The notes beneath the pieces are model-generated. The model did not search any database, was not told the origin of the DNA, and was given only the letters and a program-made list of their open reading frames with translations. The position numbers were made by a program, and so were the translations under genes. A DNA stretch of 64,000 bases from Rhodococcus sp. H36-A4 (GTDB lineage Bacteria > Actinomycetota > Actinomycetes > Mycobacteriales > Mycobacteriaceae), in contig NZ_JAPVLQ010000001.1 of NCBI RefSeq assembly GCF_027158005.1, positions 1 through 64,000 of the forward strand. Direction: 5' to 3'. Below, piece after piece: positions 60,705 through 64,000 of this stretch; position 1 is the first letter of the stretch; each line of letters opens with the position of its first letter.

Positions 60705-61877
60705 TCAGCCCAGCGCCTGCTCGAGATCGCCGATGAGATCAGCGGCGTCTTCGATACCTACCGACAAGCGAACGAGATTATCGGGAACCTCGAGCAGCGA
60801 CCCTGCCGTCGACGCGTGAGTCATCGCCCCGGGGTGTTCGATGAGTGATTCCACGCCACCAAGGGACTCCGCGAGGGTAAAGATTTCAGTGCGAGCACAA
60901 AAGTCGAGCGCTGCCTGCTGACCGCCGCCGAGCAGAACCGAAATCATGCCGCCGAAGCGTCGCATCTGCTTTGCCGCGACATGATGCGAAGGGTGTTCCG
61001 CCAATCCCGGGTAGATGACCTGCGAGATCGCCGTATGACTGTTCAGCATCTCGACGAGCTTTTCGGCATTGTCGCTGTGACGCTCCATTCTCAACGCCAG
61101 CGTCTTGATGCCGCGCAGGGTCAGAAATGCGTCGAACGGCCCTGGCACTCCACCGGCCCCGTTCTGCAGAAACGCGAAGGCCGCGTCGAGCTCTTCGTCA
61201 TCGGTGATCAGTGCCCCGCCGACGACGTCGGAGTGTCCGCCGATGTACTTCGTCGTCGAATGCAGCACGACGTCCGCACCGAGTGCAAGTGGCTGCTGCA
61301 AGTAGGGCGAGGCGAAAGTATTGTCCACGACCAACTTCGCATTCGAGCCGTGAGCAACCTCCGCGAGTGCCTCGATGTCGCCGATGTTGAGAAGCGGGTT
61401 GGTCGGCGTCTCGACCCACACAAGCTTGGTATTCGGCCGAATCGCCTGACGAACGGCATCGACATCGGACACTGCCGCGACGGAGTACTCGATACCCCAC
61501 TGGGTGAAAACCTTGTCGATCAGGCGGAAAGTGCCGCCGTAAGCGTCATTCGGAATGACGAGGTGGTCGCCGGGTCGCAGGGTCGCACGAAGGAGGCAAT
61601 CCGTGGCCGCCATGCCCGACGAGAACGCTCGGCCGTAGGTGCCGGATTCGATCGCAGCAAGGTTGGCTTCGAGCGGCCGACGTGTCGGGTTTCCAGTGCG
61701 GGCGTACTCGAACCCACTGCGCATGCCGCCGACGCCGTCCTGAGCGAACGTCGAGCTTGCATAGATAGGCACGTTGACCGCACCGGTCAACGGATCGGGC
61801 TCGTACCCCGCATGCACCGCTTTGGTGGAAAACCCCTGTACGGACGTGCTGTCTGCCTTGCTGCGCTGCTCACTCAT
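60705..61877 (-). CDS. metB: Cystathionine gamma-synthase / gamma-lyase
   Basis: A 390-residue PLP enzyme of the Cys/Met metabolism family that forms cystathionine from cysteine and an acylated homoserine. The PLP lysine lies in HSTTKYIGGHSDVVGG, and EYARTGNPTRRPLE and SLGGVESLIEHPGAMTHAS are the standard substrate and cofactor motifs. ATG at 61877 (MSEQRSK) follows GGAAG closely; a longer in-frame start would run toward the divergent gcdH. Gamma-lyase activity cannot be excluded. The cystathionine beta-synthase gene nearby points to transsulfuration. Confidence 0.92.
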   Translation of the reverse strand: MSEQRSKADSTSVQGFSTKAVHAGYEPDPLTGAVNVPIYASSTFAQDGVGGMRSGFEYARTGNPTRRPLEANLAAIESGTYGRAFSSGMAATDCLLRATLRPGDHLVIPNDAYGGTFRLIDKVFTQWGIEYSVAAVSDVDAVRQAIRPNTKLVWVETPTNPLLNIGDIEALAEVAHGSNAKLVVDNTFASPYLQQPLALGADVVLHSTTKYIGGHSDVVGGALITDDEELDAAFAFLQNGAGGVPGPFDAFLTLRGIKTLALRMERHSDNAEKLVEMLNSHTAISQVIYPGLAEHPSHHVAAKQMRRFGGMISVLLGGGQQAALDFCARTEIFTLAESLGGVESLIEHPGAMTHASTAGSLLEVPDNLVRLSVGIEDAADLIGDLEQALG

Positions 61878-61998
61878 GGCTTCCAGACTAATAGGTGCAG
61901 GAAATGGGTAGCCTGCGGGAGACTCAGCCGCACGAAATTTCGGCGGCAACACTCATCCAAGCCAGCGGAGAACACCGCCGGAAGAAACGAGGCACACC

Positions 61999-63186
61999 GT
62001 GGCCGACTCGACACCCCACAGCTCGCAGAGCGTCGAAGAATTGTTCGCGCTCGATACTCTCCTGGACTCCGAGGAACGTCAGATTCGCGAGACGGTCCGC
62101 AAGCTGGGCAACGAGCGCATCCGCCCGCACTTGGCGGAATGGTACGAGGCGGGCACTGTCCCCGCTCGCGAACTTGCGAAGGAACTGGGCGCACTCGGCC
62201 TGCTCGGGATGCACTTGGAAGGTTACGGCTGCGCTGGAACCTCGGCGACTGCATACGGATTGGCCTGTATGGAACTCGAAGCCATGGACTCCGGGATTCG
62301 CAGCCTCGTCTCTGTGCAAGGTTCGCTGGCGATGTTCGCGATTTGGAAGTTCGGCTCCGAGGAGCAGAAGCAGCAGTGGCTCCCGTCGATGGCCGAGGGG
62401 TCGAGCATCGGATGCTTCGGACTGACCGAGGCGGACTTCGGCTCGAACCCCAGCGGCATGAGGACCCGAGCGAAGAAGGACGGAAGCGACTGGATCCTCA
62501 ACGGCAGCAAGATGTGGATCACCAACGGCCCGATCGCCGATGTCGCCGTGGTCTGGGCACAGACCGATGACAAGATTCGCGGCTTCGTAGTACCGACGGA
62601 CACTCCGGGTTTCACTGCGAACACCGTGAAGAACAAATTGTCGCTTCGGGCGTCCATCACCGGTGAACTCGTGCTCGAGGACGTCAGGCTTCCCCACGAC
62701 GCGATGCTCCCCGAGGCGCGCGGGCTGAGCGGCCCGCTCGGGTGCCTCAACGAGGCACGCTTCGGCATCATTTTCGGTGCGATGGGAGCGGCCCGAGATT
62801 GCATGGAATCGGCGATCGAGTATTCCCAAACCCGAGAGGTGTTCGACAAGCCCCTGGCCGCCTACCAGCTGACCCAGGCAAAGCTTGCGAACATGGCCTT
62901 GGAGCTCGGAAAGGGTCAGCTCCTTGCACTCCACCTCGGACGCCTGAAGGACAAGGGCCAACTGCGAGGTGAGCAAGTATCGGTCGGCAAACTCAACAAC
63001 GTGCGGGAGGCGATCAAGATCGCCCGTGAATGTCGAACGATTTTGGGTGCCAACGGAATCACGTTGGAGTACCCGGTGCTACGGCACGCCAACAACCTCG
63101 AGTCCGTCCTCACCTACGAGGGCACGTCCGAGGTACACCAGTTGGTAGTGGGCCAGGCGTTGACCGGGTCGAGCGCAGTGCGATAA
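61999..63186 (+). CDS. gcdH: Acyl-CoA dehydrogenase, glutaryl-CoA dehydrogenase type
   Basis: A 395-residue flavoenzyme that oxidises and decarboxylates glutaryl-CoA to crotonyl-CoA in lysine/tryptophan breakdown. CFGLTEADFGSNPSGMRT (FAD and acyl binding), NGSKMWITNGPIADV and the catalytic glutamate near 374 in TYEGTSEVHQL fit the glutaryl-CoA branch. GTG at 61999 is preceded by GAGG with a six-base spacer. It is divergent from metB (121 bases) and ends at a strong hairpin shared with the convergent cbs gene. Confidence 0.88.
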   Translation: MADSTPHSSQSVEELFALDTLLDSEERQIRETVRKLGNERIRPHLAEWYEAGTVPARELAKELGALGLLGMHLEGYGCAGTSATAYGLACMELEAMDSGIRSLVSVQGSLAMFAIWKFGSEEQKQQWLPSMAEGSSIGCFGLTEADFGSNPSGMRTRAKKDGSDWILNGSKMWITNGPIADVAVVWAQTDDKIRGFVVPTDTPGFTANTVKNKLSLRASITGELVLEDVRLPHDAMLPEARGLSGPLGCLNEARFGIIFGAMGAARDCMESAIEYSQTREVFDKPLAAYQLTQAKLANMALELGKGQLLALHLGRLKDKGQLRGEQVSVGKLNNVREAIKIARECRTILGANGITLEYPVLRHANNLESVLTYEGTSEVHQLVVGQALTGSSAVR

Positions 63187-63196
63187 GCGCTCGACG

Positions 63197-63242
63197 CACG
63201 TGAGTGGAATTCACGCCCGAGGGCACAAATTCCACTCACGTG
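63197..63242. terminator. Bidirectional hairpin between gcdH and cbs
   Basis: A perfect 15-bp inverted repeat, CACGTGAGTGGAATT (63197-63211) and its complement (63228-63242), with a 16-base loop. It fills the 59-base gap between convergent genes and starts ten bases after the gcdH stop. It would stop transcripts from both sides. It may also belong to a dispersed intergenic repeat family; only one copy was seen here. Confidence 0.75.
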
Positions 63243-63245
63243 GGG

Positions 63246-64000
63246 CTATGCACCCTTGCTGAGGAATCCGAGGAGATCATGTCGGGTGATGACACCAACC
63301 GGCTTGCCTTCTTCTACGACCATGAGGGCATCGGTCTCCCCCAGCGCCTTCGTCGCATCTGACACGTGCTCGCCTGCGCCGATGAGCGGGAACGGCTCGC
63401 TCATATGCTTGGCCACCGGATCAGCGAGTGCTGCGCGTCCTTCGAAGACTGCACTGAGCAGATCGCGCTCGGTGACGCTGCCTGCAACCTCCCCTGCCAT
63501 GACGGGCGGCTCGGCGCCGACGACCGGCATCTGCGAGACGCCGTATTCACGGAGAATCTCGATGGCGTCGCGGACGGTCTCGGACGGATGCGTGTGCACG
63601 AGTGCCGGTAGCGCGCCGGACTTGCCCCGCAGGACGTCACCGACCGACGGTTCATCGGTCTTGCCGTCGAGACGTGAGCGCAGGAATCCGTAGGAGGACA
63701 TCCAGTCGTCGTTGAAGATCTTGGCCAGGTAACCGCGGCCACCGTCGGGCAAGAGCACGACGACGAGCGCGTCGGGGCCTTCACGCTCGGCAACCTTGAT
63801 CGCAGCTACCACTGCCATGCCGCAGGATCCGCCGACCAGCAGGCCTTCTTCCCGAGCCAACCGTCGTGTCATGTCGAACGAGTCCGCATCGGATACCGCG
63901 ATAATTTCGTCGGGGATCGACGGGTCGTACGCGGTCGGCCAGAAGTCCTCGCCGACGCCCTCGACGAGGTACGGACGGCCGGTACCGCCGGAGTAGACCG
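63246..64000 (-). CDS. cbs: Cystathionine beta-synthase (3' part; 5' end outside the window)
   Basis: The C-terminal 250 residues of a PLP-dependent cystathionine beta-synthase with tandem CBS domains. The catalytic part ends with YSGGTGRPYLVEGVGEDFWP and GGSCGMAVVAAIKVA, and DGGRGYLAKIFNDDWMS is typical of the mycobacterial enzyme. The two CBS domains follow (PALVHTHPSETVRDAIEILR; EPFPLIGAGEHVSDATKALG). The N terminus with the PLP lysine lies beyond position 64000. With metB it forms the transsulfuration pair. Confidence 0.9.
   Translation of the reverse strand, partial: VYSGGTGRPYLVEGVGEDFWPTAYDPSIPDEIIAVSDADSFDMTRRLAREEGLLVGGSCGMAVVAAIKVAEREGPDALVVVLLPDGGRGYLAKIFNDDWMSSYGFLRSRLDGKTDEPSVGDVLRGKSGALPALVHTHPSETVRDAIEILREYGVSQMPVVGAEPPVMAGEVAGSVTERDLLSAVFEGRAALADPVAKHMSEPFPLIGAGEHVSDATKALGETDALMVVEEGKPVGVITRHDLLGFLSKGA

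Noticed and set aside
1..64000. CRISPR arrays, transposases, attachment sites or tRNA genes
   Set aside because: No regularly spaced repeats, transposase motifs, terminal inverted repeats or cloverleaf-like sequences were recognised by eye.

Overview
The window looks like chromosomal DNA of a Rhodococcus-like mycolic-acid actinomycete. It is GC-rich, with GTG and TTG starts, many ATGA/GTGA gene overlaps, and gene families typical of Rhodococcus and Mycobacterium (mycofactocin, KshB, MnoSR). No tRNA, rRNA, CRISPR array or insertion sequence was seen. Nearly all genes lie on the minus strand.

Region 1 (1-23240) is a giant non-ribosomal peptide synthetase (NRPS) system. One 6950-residue protein carries an acyl/aryl-type starter condensation domain, six complete C-A-T modules and a final lone C domain. 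A second NRPS gene follows, cut by the window edge, and begins directly with A-T. Module 7 is therefore split between two proteins, and both sides of the split carry a homologous stretch of about 90 residues that resembles the N-terminal part of an adenylation domain. Specificity codes read by eye suggest a Ser/Thr-rich peptide.

Region 2 (23600-37189) is catabolic. It holds a PPOX flavoprotein, a TetR regulator coupled to a YtcJ-like amidohydrolase, acetoacetyl-CoA synthetase, an acyl-CoA ligase, an ethanolamine unit (permease-eutB-eutC, without microcompartment genes), and an acetaldehyde-type aldehyde dehydrogenase with its DUF779 partner and a GAF-type regulator. Ethanolamine would be cleaved to acetaldehyde plus ammonia, and the aldehyde dehydrogenase would oxidise the acetaldehyde.

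Region 3 (37317-57247) is a mycofactocin superlocus. It contains mftA (37 residues), mftB, mftC, mftD, two FadH/OYE-family oxidoreductases, mftE, mftF, mftG, mftR and mftM, followed by the likely users of the cofactor: an NDMA-dependent methanol dehydrogenase (mno), an iron-containing alcohol dehydrogenase, a MoxR/VWA pair and a MnoS/MnoR-like two-component system. A near-palindrome with a CCGATCGGGTAGGTC core occurs upstream of both alcohol dehydrogenase genes and is a candidate operator.

Region 4 (57462-64000) holds kshB (3-ketosteroid 9-alpha-hydroxylase reductase) behind a perfect KstR box, an MFS exporter, a glutamate-racemase-like gene, metB, glutaryl-CoA dehydrogenase and the 3' part of a cystathionine beta-synthase gene. 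A strong hairpin separates the last two, which converge.
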